A DNA stretch of 64,000 nucleotides, from assembly GCA_020631735.1 (NCBI GenBank), contig CM036209.1, forward strand, positions 748,743-812,742. The letters run 5' to 3'. Below are positions 32,273-44,825 of the stretch, in pieces. The DNA comes from Saccharum officinarum (Eukaryota; Streptophyta; Magnoliopsida; Poales; Poaceae). Position numbers and translations under genes: made by a program. The notes under the pieces are model-generated. The model ran no database searches. It was not told the origin of the DNA and was given only the letters and a program-made list of their open reading frames with translations. Positions within the stretch are counted from its first letter, which is position 1; each line of letters opens with the position of its first letter.

Positions 32273-34601
32273 TGTAGGGTCGAGATGGCGGACTAGAGGG
32301 GGGGTGAATAGTCCTTTCTAAAACTTAAGCGTGTTGGCTAACACTAAAACAAATGCGGAATTAAACTTATCGGTCTAGCCAAGACTTCACCCCTCTAACT
32401 AAGTTCACAAGCACCTCACAAAGATCCTAATTAAGCAACTAAGGTGCTTTCCTTAGCAAGAGCTCTCCTATTTAATTCTAGAGCAAGGTCACACAAACCT
32501 ATGCACTAGTACTTTGCAAGCAAGAGGGAGCTCCTACACAATTTAGTAAGCAAAGCGCACAAAGCCTAAGCTCACTAGCAATGCTCAATAACAAGGCAAC
32601 TAATGCCAAATTAGAGAGCGCAAAACACTTAGCTACACAAACTAAGCAATGTGACTAACAAGGTTACACAAACCAAATTAGTCACGCAAGGGGAAGCTTC
32701 TAGCTACACAAGCAAGAAGACAACTAGCAAGCTACACAAGCAAACTAGTTACGAGAGCAACTACACAAGCACAAGTATATATGAAAGTAAATATAAGCTT
32801 GTGTTGCATGAATGCAAACCACCGAGAAGAGTAGACAAAGTTGACACGGTGTTTTTCTCCCGAGGTTCACTTGGTTGCCACCAAGCTACGTCCCCGTTGT
32901 GTCGACCAACACTAGGATGGTTCCTCGGTGTGACCTCAAGTCACTTACCCCTCAAGGCACGCCCCGCAAGGCACCGCAAGACACCACTCTCAAGTGAGGT
33001 AACTCAATGACACGCTCAACTAGAGTTGCTCTTCGCGATCCCCGCGGGTGAGCACAATCCCCCTCACAAAGCTTCTCCGGAGCCTCGCACAATCTTCTTG
33101 CGAGCTTCGACGGAGCCACAAGCCACCAAGCCGTCTAGGAGGTGGCAACCTCCAAGAGTAACAAGCACTACCGGCTTGCAACACGAACACCTAGTGCCAC
33201 TCGATGCAACCTCACGATGCAATCGCACTAGAATCGCTCTCTCACTCGATCCGATGAACACTATCAAGCATGAGTGAGTTAGAGGGCTCCCAAGCACTAC
33301 CACACAAGCCACCAAGGCTAAAGTGTGCTCAGCACCCGGCAAGGCCGGCCACAAGGTCTATTTATAACCCCACAGTCAAATAGAGCCGTTGCACACACTT
33401 GTCCGTTTTCTGCGGAGCACCGGACGCGCCGGTCGTGACACACCGGACGCGCTCAACCGCGTCCGGTGCCCTGCGATGTCCACGTGTTCACGAATTCAAA
33501 TTCGTCCGTTAGATCCACCAACGGTCACTGTGCGCCAACGGTCAAACGACCCACCGGACGCGCTGTAGCGAACCACCGGACGCGCCGGTGCGCCACAGTA
33601 CCCGCGCCCGCGAAGACAAGACCGGACGCGCTCCTCGCAACCACCGGACGCCACAGTAACCGCGTCCGGTGCGAGTCCAGTAAGCACCACTGGACCACGG
33701 ACGCGTCCGATGGTGTAGGACCGGACGCGCACCGCGTCTGATGACTTCGTGACTCGCTGTTCGCCAGACCGGACGCGCCGGTCCCGTGGTCACCGGACGC
33801 GCCGGTGTCAAACCCTTAGCCCGCGCGCCTGACGCCGCGCTGCACTGACCGGACGCGCCGGTCCATAGTGACCGCGTCCGGTGCAGCGTCCGTGTGCAGC
33901 GTTCCGGTGCTGCGTCCGCTCACCTTCTGTGACCGCGTTCGCCTCCGTTTTTTTTCTGACTTCCGGCGTAGTAGAAAATAGGCATTTCATTTCCCCGAAA
34001 TCGCCTGAATCCCGCGCTCGCACGTCTCGGCGGGAGGGAAGAGAAAACTCAAACCCCTCTCTACCCGCAAACCACAGCGCGACAACACCACCTTTGCAAA
34101 TGTGCCAACACCATCAAGTGTACATCTCCAGTGCTTGTGTGTTAGCTTTTTCTCAATCATTTTCAAAGGAGTTAGGCACTCAACTTGCCTCGCCACTCGA
34201 TCCTAACACGATGCACAGTTAGATCGCTCAAGTGGCACTAGATGACCGATATGCAAACAAGTTTGCCCCTCTTGATAGTACGGCCATCTATCCTAAACCG
34301 GTCATAAACTTCTCTACACACCTATGACCGGTGAAATGGAATTGCCCTAGGTTATACTTTGCCTTGCGCATTCCCTCCATCTCCTCTGACGTTGATGCAA
34401 CACATGCACCAACCATATCACCAAATGATATGATTCATTCTCATATCATCACGTTGACCGTATTGGTTCATCGATCTTGACCTCACTTGCTCTTCACCGT
34501 TGCATTGGTCCGTCGGCGCCAAGTCTTGCCCAAGCTTCACCATCGCATGGTCCTTCGCTTCGAAGCTCAACTTGCCCTTCACCTTCACAACCGGTCTTCG
34601 A
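32273..34601 (-). repeat. 5' LTR of the Gag-only element, truncated by a gap
   Basis: It is near-identical to 24325-26640 with scattered 1-bp indels, many of them in homopolymers. TATA box at 33359-33366 on the minus strand. About 190 bp of the U3 start is lost in the N run. Confidence 0.9.
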
Positions 34602-34701
34602 NNNNNNNNNNNNNNNNNNNNNNNNNNNNNNNNNNNNNNNNNNNNNNNNNNNNNNNNNNNNNNNNNNNNNNNNNNNNNNNNNNNNNNNNNNNNNNNNNNN
34701 N
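34602..34701. other. Assembly gap of 100 N
   Basis: Exactly 100 N. It removes the outer end of the 5' LTR, and with it the target-site duplication that would test for a complete insertion. Confidence 1.
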
Positions 34702-34859
34702 TAATTATGGGTTCTCATAAATGAATTAAATTCGTGTTGGTCTAAGGTAAAAAAAAATTAGAGCTACTAGAATAACATGTTTGTGCGCTCTCTTGTTAAG
34801 TAGAACAAAGGCAAGCTTTGTTTTGCTTGTTGAATATTGGCTGCTAGAATATTTTCTGT

Positions 34860-35600
34860 TGCAGTGATGCTTTCGTGGTCATAATGGTGTTTTCTGTAGT
34901 TATGGAGAATACCAAAATTATAGCTAACTTACTTATCTAGCTTGTCCTAAATTTTTATGACCCTAGGTCTTATGGTTTGAGGGTTATAAATTTAGAAGTT
35001 TGTTGTCAAAATCTGCTCATGTTCAGAACAGATCTGAATGTTTGGTTTGTTGACCTGTGTGAATATGTAATCATATCTTGGAGATAATAGAAGAAGTGTA
35101 GTACTTTTTCTAAGCTTTCCAAAATGTCCTATAGCACTAATTTTGGTGGTCTAAATCTCTAGTTATAAGCTTATAAAGTGGAATGACAGAATCTGTCCAA
35201 ATCTGGGCAGAGATGTCTTCTTTGTCTTGTTTGGCCTTATTGGCTATAGAATCATCTTAATCTGATAATAAGAAAGTTATAGACAACTTAATAAGCTTTA
35301 CATAAAGTGAAGGCTCAGCCTTGTTGTGTTCCTAGAACTCTAATTATGCATCTTTGAAGTTCTTGTCAGTTTCTATCCATATTTGTACAGACCTGAAACA
35401 TTAGCATGTTTGGTCATGTTAATCTATGAATTAGCTCTTGGTGTGAATAACTAAAGTGTAGTCATCTTCCTAAGCTTTCTAGAAAGTCTAGGATCACCTT
35501 TGTGGGATGTCTACAACCTTAGTTATGGTTGAAACAAGTAACTACTGGGCTGCTGTCTAGATTCTGTGCACATACTAAGTTGGTTACCTTAGCTAGCATT
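34860..35600. repeat. Diverged tandem repeat, about 180-bp period
   Basis: Aligned words such as AAGTGTAGTACTTTTTCTAAG (35094), AAAGTTATAGACAACTTAATA (35272) and AAAGTGTAGTCATCTTCCTA (35453), with an earlier unit near 34918, give spacings of 176, 178 and 181 bp. Each unit also carries an 'aacagatctg / ctgtccaaatctgg / tgtacagacctg' word. Confidence 0.6.
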
Positions 35601-38356
35601 TGTCTTAGGCTAAACTCGTGGTTAGTTCTTGCTTTAGATAAATGTTTATTTTAGGTGAGCCTTGTGCCTTGTATTGGTTGCTTAAGCCCATTCGTTTGAA
35701 TTTTCTCAAATGATTGCTTGATTGTGATGTTGTATGTATGCTTGTTATCTTGGTAGTGCCCTAGTTGTCACCTCGTTTGTCCTCGATGAGCATACGAGGG
35801 TCACATCGCTTTATCCTATAACAAAGTTCACATACGTAATTGTATGGTGGTTATGTTCCATTAGGTTCTCTATCTTAGGAGCTTGAGCCTGTAGACTTAG
35901 TGGTTAGTCCTTGAATGTTTGTATCCATGCCTTTGCTTGACCAAAAGCCAAAGTTGAGTTCTCCTATATGTTTGTATAAGCCGTGGATGTTTTCTAACCC
36001 TTTTTGTGAAGACCCTTATTGACTGACCAACCAAGTTAACTTTCATCAACGCTAGGCGTGAGTGGAATCAAGTAAAAAATTTCATGCTTAGACACCTTCG
36101 GTAATTGAGCTATGTTCTCTTGTGCTATGTTTTGATCTGCGAATAGCTTCCCTGTTGATTCTAAACCTTGTGACTACCTTTACTTGCTATCCCTCCTTGT
36201 ATGGCGTTTGTTCTTACAACCCATTGGTGCCACTTGAAATTTCACTTTCGTTGTATGTTTAGTAATGGTGTTATGAGTAGCAGCTGATGGTGCCACGACG
36301 AAACCAAGGGCCTCCTGTGGCTGCAGACACATGGCTGGCTGCTTGGCACGCACTGGTATCACGGTTTCTAGTCATGATCCATTATCAAACAACAGACGAG
36401 GTGTTATTTTCTCGTGTTCCTTCTGGTTATCTCTCCATATTGTATCGTAAGATCCATATCTTAGACCGAAAGTAGTGGAGCTTCCTCCTGAAGTTGCTAA
36501 GAGGATAACCTTTGAAGAACAGGTCACCGACATAAACTTTAATAGACTGCAATATGTGGTAGTCAAGTGACTCTACTTAGTTGCCCAAGTATTGACAACC
36601 AGCATCTAGGGAGCCACGTATCTCAGCTCTGTTGGATAAAAATGGCACACAACACTTACTTTTGGATAAGTTATCTGTGGGATGAGAATCGATTGTCGCA
36701 TTTTGCATATGACCAGAGCTATCCAAGTCGCAATCTTGGGTGCATAATGACCATACAATCGAAATCAACCATCTCTAGAATAACTTCGTATTTACCAACT
36801 TCGATGGCAACCAACTGTTCTGCATCAACCACAGTTGTTGTGGTCAAGAGTGAAGATTTGAAACTTTTTAATGTTGAGAGACAACTGATTAGTTACCAAT
36901 AGGAAGGTTAATCTCTAGCTAGGTAACGACTCTTTGGTAGCTACGAAGGCTAGGTCTTACAGAGCAATAACCAACAAGAAGTTAATCAACTAGCCAATAA
37001 CTGGAGTGATACTCTATCGTCCAGAGTCACTGTGACCAAGTCAATTCCATCTTGGACAATCACATAGATAGTGCAAGGTGTTCTATCAGCTAAGGTGAAA
37101 AAGTAGAGAAAGTATGCGTTTTGCCTTGCAAAAGTAACCCGCAAGTTCAAAGCGTGTGCATCCTCGAATTAGTATGTAAATTAATAGTCGAGATCTGCTG
37201 TTGGATGGCCCTTTTAAGGTCTCATAGGTACGAGTTTACACTCTTTTGTTGCTTTTGCTTTCTCGTGTCCCCAATGTACGAGAAGCCTTGGTTTCTGCAA
37301 ATCAATTTATATCATCGCGAATCAAAAGCAATTTGAAAAGTGTCAAACAACAGATTTCTCATCTTAGAGCTGCTGTTTGATCCTAAAAAGGAAGCCTCAA
37401 GGTGAAAGTTGGCCTGACAAAGTTGTTATGCTGCAAATCAACTCAACTTACAGTACAACTATGTCACCAAGGAAAATTTTACTCAATCGCTTGGTGGTAG
37501 ACTACTTTCCGCGGTTTAGTAAATATTATAACTTTTGTTGTCCTTAAGGCCTCATTACATCTTTCTTTGGGAATTATTTTCCAATGATGACATACTTTGG
37601 TACCTTATACATGTTTTTACCAAGAGCTTACACCTGATTCCATCCGGATAACTGTTGCATTTGGATAAGAGAATCTTCTTAGGTAACATTTGGCTAAAAA
37701 ATGGAGCCGACAGAGTCAGCTATCACATTCACTAACCCATCGATAGACTCAGATAATACAGTGTTGTCATCAGAGAAAGAGAACTGCACACATGGAACCT
37801 TAAGTAGTTTTCCATTAGTTGATATCGGAAGGATTGAACATTTACGACCAACATAGACCTTGTCTATTGGTTAGTCAGTATCCTATAACCTCAGAGGATG
37901 TTTGTCATCTATGATCTCACTCCCTTTGGAAGGTTATGCTCAAGCCATTCTGGTAGAGGGCTACTTTTCAAACTTTGTGACCATAGAGTCATTTCAACGA
38001 GTATACTTCTGAAGATTTCGGTCTAGTGTAAAGTTCATACAGACCATGTTATGTTCTTTAAAAAAATCAGATACTTGTGAGTGGTCGCTCATGGACCAAA
38101 CGATCTCCATACATTGAGAATGCAGTACTGTGCTATCTGGGATTCCTCCTAAAGTAACAATGCTTCATGGAAGTCAATGAAGGAAATTCTTCAGACAAAT
38201 TTTACTATAAAGAGTAAGTATCAGAAAGTGCTTTTGACCAAATTGTTCTCCGATGCTGAAGCTTTGTAGCTGAATGCTATAGCAGATGTTGGGAACTAGA
38301 TAACATGTCTCTCTTCCTTAAAAGGTCTTCCATTCCAAATCTCGGGACGCGATTCT

Positions 38357-38371
38357 TTTAAGGGGGAGGGC
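38357..38371 (+). promoter_or_regulatory. Polypurine tract before a Gypsy LTR
   Basis: TTTAAGGGGGAGGGC immediately precedes TGTAACACCCC. Confidence 0.7.
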
Positions 38372-41300
38372 TGTAACACCCCAGGTGTTTATCACCAATT
38401 AGGCAGTAGGTTTGAGCTCAAACATGATAGATTAAGTGGAGATGAGCCTAATCTAAACTTGGAGTTGCACCCTTGTTTACATATAGGCTCAATTAAAATA
38501 TATATGCTTAGGTGTTGTTATCAAAGTATCGTCACATGTCTCACATCAATAACTATCTATATTGATCCCTGGAAAAGTTTCATGAAGATTGGAATCAAAA
38601 AGTCACATGAAATGATAAGTTCCATTCCTATTGGAATTTGCACCATTAAGTGAATGAAATTATAGACCATCAACCAAACCTTGCAACTTTGCCCAAATGA
38701 CTCTAGATGAATTCTACAACAAAAGTCATGAAGGGTTCATGTTGAGCAAGTGGCTAGAAAATGCTCAAATAGATCGAAAAGTGTAATTTAAGCTTTATCG
38801 TGACGCTACTTTGACTTGGTTTGAACTGTGCCTTACAATGCTTGCATGGAGTTGCACCTTAAATAAAAGTTGAAGTTTGAGTGGAGTAGAACAAACTTTG
38901 TTTTGGACCAAGAGCCAGATCAACTTGAAACTAAGTCAAACCGAGGCTCAAACTTGGAATCTCCTGCTGTTTTCAGAGTCCAAAAATATTCTAAGTCTGA
39001 GTTAACTGAAATCTGAATTTTCAGTTTCGTGTACCCCACTTTAGGTCCTTCTATCTATCTAACTAGGCCTAATTAGACTTTGAAGATTTAATAAAAGTTG
39101 GAGCTGGTACGTAGATCTACAACTTTTATTAATAGAGTTTTTGCTAACTCGTCGTAGTTTAGGAGTTACAGAGGCACGAAGTATGGGTTTCAGTGGTATG
39201 TTTGAGGTAGAATTAGAAATTTGAAATTTGATGAACAGTGTCGACGTGCACAGAGAGCAATGCCGCGTGGCCTGGCGTTCCCCGCTGCTCGCCACCTCGC
39301 TCGCCCTCGCGGCTTGCATGACTGCCACCTCGCCTCGTTCACCTTGTCTTGGACAGCTGAGCGCCCCTCCCATCTCTCTTGTCTCGCTCTCTCTCGTCTC
39401 GCCTTCGCCCTGGAGCTCGCAAGCGCGGACGCCGCAGCCATGGCCGCCATGGCCGGCTCCCGCGCAGAAGCGCGGCTGCAGCAGGCACCGCTCTGCCTTT
39501 CTCCTCCCTTGCACCGCGTAGCCATGATGCTCTCCGCTCCAGGTGCCGTGCGCTCGTCAACTCTAGCTGCCAGAGCGCCACCATCACCGTGCCGCTCGGA
39601 GGGGAGCCGTCGGCGCTCGTGGCCGGCCACGCCAGACCACCACGGTGCGAGCCGCGACTACCCACGGGATCGCACAAGCCCCCTGATGCTCGCCCGCCGT
39701 TTCCCCGGCCATTGCAGCCGCCGGAGTCGGCCTACTGCTAGCCGCCGCCACCGTAGGTAGCTGGAACTCGTGGTCAGCTCGCCTCGGGCCACCGTAGAGC
39801 GAGCCAAGGCCACCAGAGGTGCGCGCGGAAGCCTAGATGCTCCCTCGCCCATCAGCCGCCGTCGGCATGGCCTCCCTCCGCCGGAAATGGCGAGCCCCGA
39901 TGTCCTCTGCTCCAAAATCCCGTCAAGGGCTTCGGGCAAGAATTCGACGAAAGGAAAGGGCCTAAGTGCAATGTCATCGACTCAAATGAATAGTGCGGTT
40001 AGGACCTATTTACTCGGTTTAAATAAAGTTCTGGCATGGGGTTTTCTGCGAAGTACATGACTCATATGAATAGTACCACATAGTGCAGCTTTTCTTTTTC
40101 CTTTTTCTTTTCTACATAGTCATGGCTGAAACTTTGAAAATTTGTAGAAAATTATAGAAAAATCGTAAAATAGCAAATGAGGACTTTTTGGAATCCTTGT
40201 AAAATTCTTTATGCAATGGATTTATAATATGGCATGTTGTAGTTTAGAGTTTTAGCTGTAAAAATAGATTTATGCAACTAGGTTTTGAATGCTAGCTGCA
40301 TTTGTCTTTTTCATAACTGCAAATTTAGAGCTCCAAATGAAGTGAAATTTTTATGGCATGCTACTCATGTGATTTTTTATGTGTGGTAAAAATTTCATGA
40401 ATGTTGGTTGCAATATGAGTGAGTTATTGATTCATCTTGCTCTCACATGAATTCTTGCAATATCCATTTGTCTTTTTTTATAGAGGTTGATATATATGTC
40501 CAAATGGTTTGAAATTTGTACAGTAGACTTTTGAGAGCATATGTATGCCACTAAAATTTTGGTAGAATTTATTGTGTAATTTTGATAGGTGTTCATAATT
40601 CCACCTAATTATTTAAATAAATTAAGAAAAGGCATTAAAAGAATTTATTTAGAAATGGAGACTAAGTTTTCTGGTGTTCATTAGTCATATGTGAAATGTT
40701 GGTAAAGTTGGTTTTGTCCAATTATATGTTTGCAACATAAGTTAATAATTATTTCTTGCAAATGAGGTTTCTGGACAGATCTGGGAACTTAGCAAAGTTC
40801 TTCATGATAATGTGCTCGCCAAGTGAATTCATCTGACATACTCTAACTTGAGTCGGATCCCAGGCAAGCCCCGGAGCATTATAAGCCTCCTATCTTCAAA
40901 GCAATTAATTCTATATATGTTATAAGTATTGTTGCATTAAGTGATAGGAGTTGGTTGGAAACTCTTGCTGCATTATATCATTCCTTGTCCAGATATATGA
41001 ATCCTTGAATCCTACATAGATTAGGATCGAGTAGATGCTTAGCCCTGCTTTAAGTGGTAGAAGTCAGGTGATTTCCTGTCACCTGCGAGATATAGGGATG
41101 TTCATATATGGCACGATTGGCTATATGTGCTATCGTGGAATGGAACCATGTGTTAATAAAATGAAATGAGACCGGGCGGGATGATGATAGTGAAGCGACA
41201 AGGCATGGAGATCTTGGGTGTGGATCTATCCCCGTCTGAGTCGTTTAAGGACCGATTCGCTGTACGTCCTTGAGTCATGTTGAACGCAGTCTAACACTTA

Positions 41301-42398
41301 GTTGGCCGGATAAGTCGTTCCGACCGCGAAGCCGAGTAATGTGATTCAGGCCGGGAATCGAATGGTAGGTTGCTTCTTGGAGGAGAGAAAGGATGTGCTT
41401 GGAGACATTGGCGTGAGACCAAGGGGGGGTTAGAGTCCCTATCACCTGGCAGAGTGTCGCCCTTGGGGTCGCGACATCATTCAGACCTGCGATTCCTGAA
41501 TCATATGAAAAGGTGGCCTGTGCGACCCTGGCAGGGGTCTGCACGGTGAGGGTTAGAAATACCCCTCCAGCTGGATAGGAATTCGATTTGAATCACCGTC
41601 GCTCCCGGTTAGTGAGCACTTGACTTGAGCAGCGGCAACGTAGATTCCATTAAATTGAACGGATGGTTAATTGGATCACGATGGAAAGGTTGCCTCAATT
41701 TATACCTGCTATGGTTAATATTGTTTGCTCCTAATAAAGTGAGTGCTCTAGTACAGGTTCTAATATAGATGATAGGTTAATGATAATTAACTTGATGCTT
41801 AAGCATTAATGATTGATCATCTATATTAAGCTTTTATGCAAAATGTTGTCAAGCTAGCCCCACTTTATATCAGCCTTGCATGATCCTTGGTGTCACTTTA
41901 TTTCTAGTTTACGACGGGTAAGTCTAGCTGAGTACTTTGTCATACTCAGGATTTTATCCCCACTTGTTGCAGGTTGTGATGTATCATGGCGGCTGCAAGA
42001 GTTGGTTGGCTCCTGCCGTAGAGGCGGAGCGTGGTCACGGGCATGATCCTTCTGAGTCATCTTCTCTCTAATGCTTTTGTTGGAAGTCGACCATGGTACT
42101 AGCATGTATTTGAAATAAGAAAAATATTAGTTTCAAATTACTTGGCTTCCGCTACTTTTGAACTTAAGTTGTAATAACTATGTTGAACTCCGATGTATAT
42201 TGAATTACTTGTGAAATGGTTGTAACATGTGACTTGTTATGCTGAATCACTACGATCTTGGCTTGTATGTTGGTTGGTTTGAAATCCCTCGTGATTTCAT
42301 TAGACTACCGGAGTTATATGGGCTCAAGTGCGAGAATTTGATCATTTCGGTGATTGTTTTTGTACTTGTGCTCTTATAATTTGGACGGTTCCGTTACA
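38372..42398 (+). repeat. Gypsy LTR, about 4.0 kb (Tekay/Del-like)
   Basis: It begins TGTAACACCCCAGGTG after a polypurine tract and ends ...GACGGTTCCGTTACA. Inside are a GC-rich segment (39220-39960) whose many small ORFs look like compositional artefacts, and the CGGGTAAGTCTAGCTGAGTA...TTGCAGG block near 41910 that is common near the 3' end of such LTRs. It is read as the 3' LTR of the element to its left. Confidence 0.6.
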
Positions 42399-43476
42399 GT
42401 TATGTCCCGTGGCCACGGGCTTAGCTTGGTTGCATCGTTTCCCTGTCCGTGTTGATTAAGAACTGTTCATTATTATGGACAATAGTCTTGTCATAGATCT
42501 TATTATCCCGTGCACATACTTACGGATGGGGGTGAGGAAGACCTATTCTTCGCTTGTCGTGGGATCCGGCTCTATCTGGACCAGCTTGATTGGTGGCGGG
42601 GATGGTGGAGGTCTAAACGCCTCACGTTGAGCGAGAGACTCAAGTGTGGTTGGTTTAGAGTCCAGGCTAGACGGGGACTTGGAACCCTCGCTAAGAGTAG
42701 AATTGGTTGGTCTTGCTTGCGCCCGGGGTGCAAGTGAGGCGTGTGTTGTTCGGGGTACCCAGCTGGGCACATTGATTCGTGAATCGCCGTTGTTTAGACG
42801 GTACGGCTTGACTATGGCATGGCATCGTAGTAACAACTGGAATAAGAAAGTTGGTGGAAGAAAGGAAAGAAAGAGAAATGAGTCTGATTGCTTATCACTT
42901 GCTTGAAAGTAGAACTGGTTCTTACCTAGAATGTTTAGCTAATGTACAAAAAAATGACTGCTAAATATTTACCAGTAAGGATACACTTTAGTAAGCTTTG
43001 CAGGCAAAATGAAACAGCAAACCAAAAACCCTTTCATATCCTTGAGAGTCGGGAAATATATATATTCCCACTAGTCGGGTAAGTCTTGCGAGTACATTTT
43101 GTACTTAGGGTTTATTTTACCCCTATTGCAGGTGCAATTTAAGAAGTTGGCTGCTGTGTGGAGGATTCTTCTGGTGGGCACAGACGGATCCTTGTATCGC
43201 TTTCCGCTAGATGTTTAATTAGTTTCGCTATTTAATTATTGCACTCTAAACTCTGGCATTGTAATGAATAAATTTCTAAGACTGCTAATGTATGAAATGG
43301 ACTAAGTATTGTAAGCTTGTACTCATTATTGTATCCTGGATGAAAACGTGGATTATTCGAGTTCTCCTTCGGGTGTGCTCGACGGAGGTGTTTGACTTGG
43401 TTCATTATCGGAATACTTAGTGTCAATGGAAGACGAGTATTATCGATAATGTGCCGATTCAGACGGTTCCGCCACA
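42399..43476 (+). repeat. 3' part of a second, different Gypsy LTR
   Basis: It ends GACGGTTCCGCCACA directly before a primer-binding site and has its own CGGGTAAGTCTTGCGAGTAC...TTGCAGG block near 43078. Its structure parallels the preceding LTR, but the sequence is only loosely similar. Its 5' part is missing. Confidence 0.55.
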
Positions 43477-43478
43477 GT

Positions 43479-43491
43479 TGGTACCAGAGTC
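43479..43491 (+). promoter_or_regulatory. Primer-binding site of a Gypsy element
   Basis: TGGTACCAGAGTC lies two bases after the LTR end CCACA. It is a variant of the Met-tRNA complement. Confidence 0.65.
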
Positions 43492-43978
43492 AATAATGAA
43501 TTTACAAGCTTAATCACCTCTTTTTAAATTTAAAAATTTGACCAACAAAAGATTTGTGAAAAATAGGATTCGGTAAATTTGCATAAATAAGTATATGCCC
43601 TAGTAATATGGTCTATCTAGGATAGTGGCACTGATTTTATCTAATGAAAAGTTCTGCAGGTACACTAACTTACGCATCGTATAAATCGACTAGTATGCGG
43701 TGAGTGAGTACACCAAGTGCCAAAATGTTCGCGAATGCCGCTATATTCGGCTTGAGCGACGAATAGGCCGATACATGCATCATGAGCAAAAAAAAATTAA
43801 TTGTATACCCCGTCACGTATAAGTTTGTTTAATAAATGATAGGGAAATAATAAAAATAAGTGCTCCAATTAACCATGGAAGTCTGATTATTTTATCCCTT
43901 ATCAAGTGTATCTTTTCTTTGAGTTTGTCCTTGAATCTGGAAGTTTGTCCCTAATGGTGGATCCTTATATGATCATAG

Positions 43979-44825
43979 ATGAGTCAGGGGTCTCATCATG
44001 GTAGTGCCAGTGGTGGGGCTGTCCTTGGCCATGGTGGAAGTGATCAAGGCAATGATGGTGAGCATCAGGGGGATAGCAATGGGGTCCCAGTGTTGGATGC
44101 TGCACTACCTCGGGCACCAATACCTCCTATGAATCCTGAAGAGATGTTGGCTAAGATGTTGACTGCCCGTCGTGAGTCCAACCGTGTCATGGAAATGATG
44201 GCACAATTAGTTGGTGGCCTTGTTCGTGGGGGCCACGGTGATGGTGGTAGGAATGGGGACGGTGCTCGTGGGCATGACAGGCCCGACACCTATCATGACT
44301 TTTTGAAGACGCAGCCACCTACCTTCACACCGTCTGCTGAGCCTCTGCATGCAGATCATTGGCTTCGCACCATAGAGCAGAAGTTGATGTTGCTGCACAA
44401 TGTGGCTGATGACCAGAAGGTGCACTTTGTTGCACAACAGCTTCTAGGATCTGCTACTGCGTGGTGGGACACCTTCCAAGCCATGCAGCTTGCAGGTCAC
44501 CGGGTGACTTGGCAGGAGTTTGTCACTGCTTTTCGTGAGCACTTTATTCCTGCTGGTTTGATGAGCAGGAAGTTGATTGAGTTTAAGGAGTTAAGGCAGG
44601 GTAATATGACCGTGGTGGAGTATGCAACCAAGTTCAACCATCTGGCTCAGTATGCTGGTTATCTTGTGGACACCGATCAGAAGAAGATGGATTGTTTTAG
44701 GGATGGTCTCTCTTGTGTCTTAAAGGAGAAGTTGTTCACTGAGGGCTATCAGACCTTTGGTGCATTGATGAGTGCTGCCATTTCTATGGAGGGACTTCAG
44801 AATGACACCCAGTCTGAGTGGAAGC
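43979..44825 (+). pseudogene. Gypsy gag, cut by a Copia insertion
   Basis: The ORF begins MSQGSHHGSASGGAVLGHGG and is open for about 282 codons of real gag. The Retrotrans_gag domain starts near residue 118 (AEPLHADHWLRTIEQKLMLL) and includes LLGSATAWWDTFQAM, FREHFIPAGLMSRKLIEF and NHLAQYAGYL. At SEWK the gag ends because the Copia LTR begins at 44826, so the last ten residues of the 292-residue frame are LTR sequence. Zinc knuckle and pol are absent. It is a chromovirus-type Gag, probably Tekay/Del. Confidence 0.85.

Larger units (their letters stand above)
24325..34601 (-). mobile_element. Non-autonomous Gag-only Copia-like retrotransposon
   Basis: Two matching LTRs (24325-26840 and 32273-34601, the second cut by a gap) flank 5.4 kb with a PBS, a polypurine tract and a single ORF, the 663-residue gag at 30230-32221. 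The 3.4 kb where protease, integrase and RT should be (26857-30229) is AT-rich and non-coding. LTRs ending TGAAAGG...CCCTACA and the Met-tRNA PBS tie it to the neighbouring Copia elements. It is a TR-GAG type element that would depend on a partner for pol. Confidence 0.8.
34702..38371 (+). mobile_element. Non-coding Gypsy-like internal DNA
   Basis: No long ORF is present. From about 34860 to 35600 there are roughly four diverged units of 176-181 bp. A short frame at about 36287 reads MVPRRNQGPPVAADTW, which may be a relic of a gag start. The region ends at a purine tract TTTTAAGGGGGAGGGC at about 38357 that abuts TGTAACACCCC. The words just before it (ATCTCGGGACGCGATTC) resemble the conserved end of Gypsy internal regions. 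I see no intact gag or pol. Confidence 0.5.

Noticed and set aside
34702..36290. Possible 5' LTR copy of the LTR at 38372-42398
   Set aside because: I compared landmark words (GGGTAAGTC block, TTGCAGG, end sequence) and did not find them here, so it is left as unassigned Gypsy-like DNA.
39059..40060. Cluster of 90-180 residue ORFs on both strands
   Set aside because: They lie in the GC-rich part of a Gypsy LTR, overlap in all frames and lack motifs.
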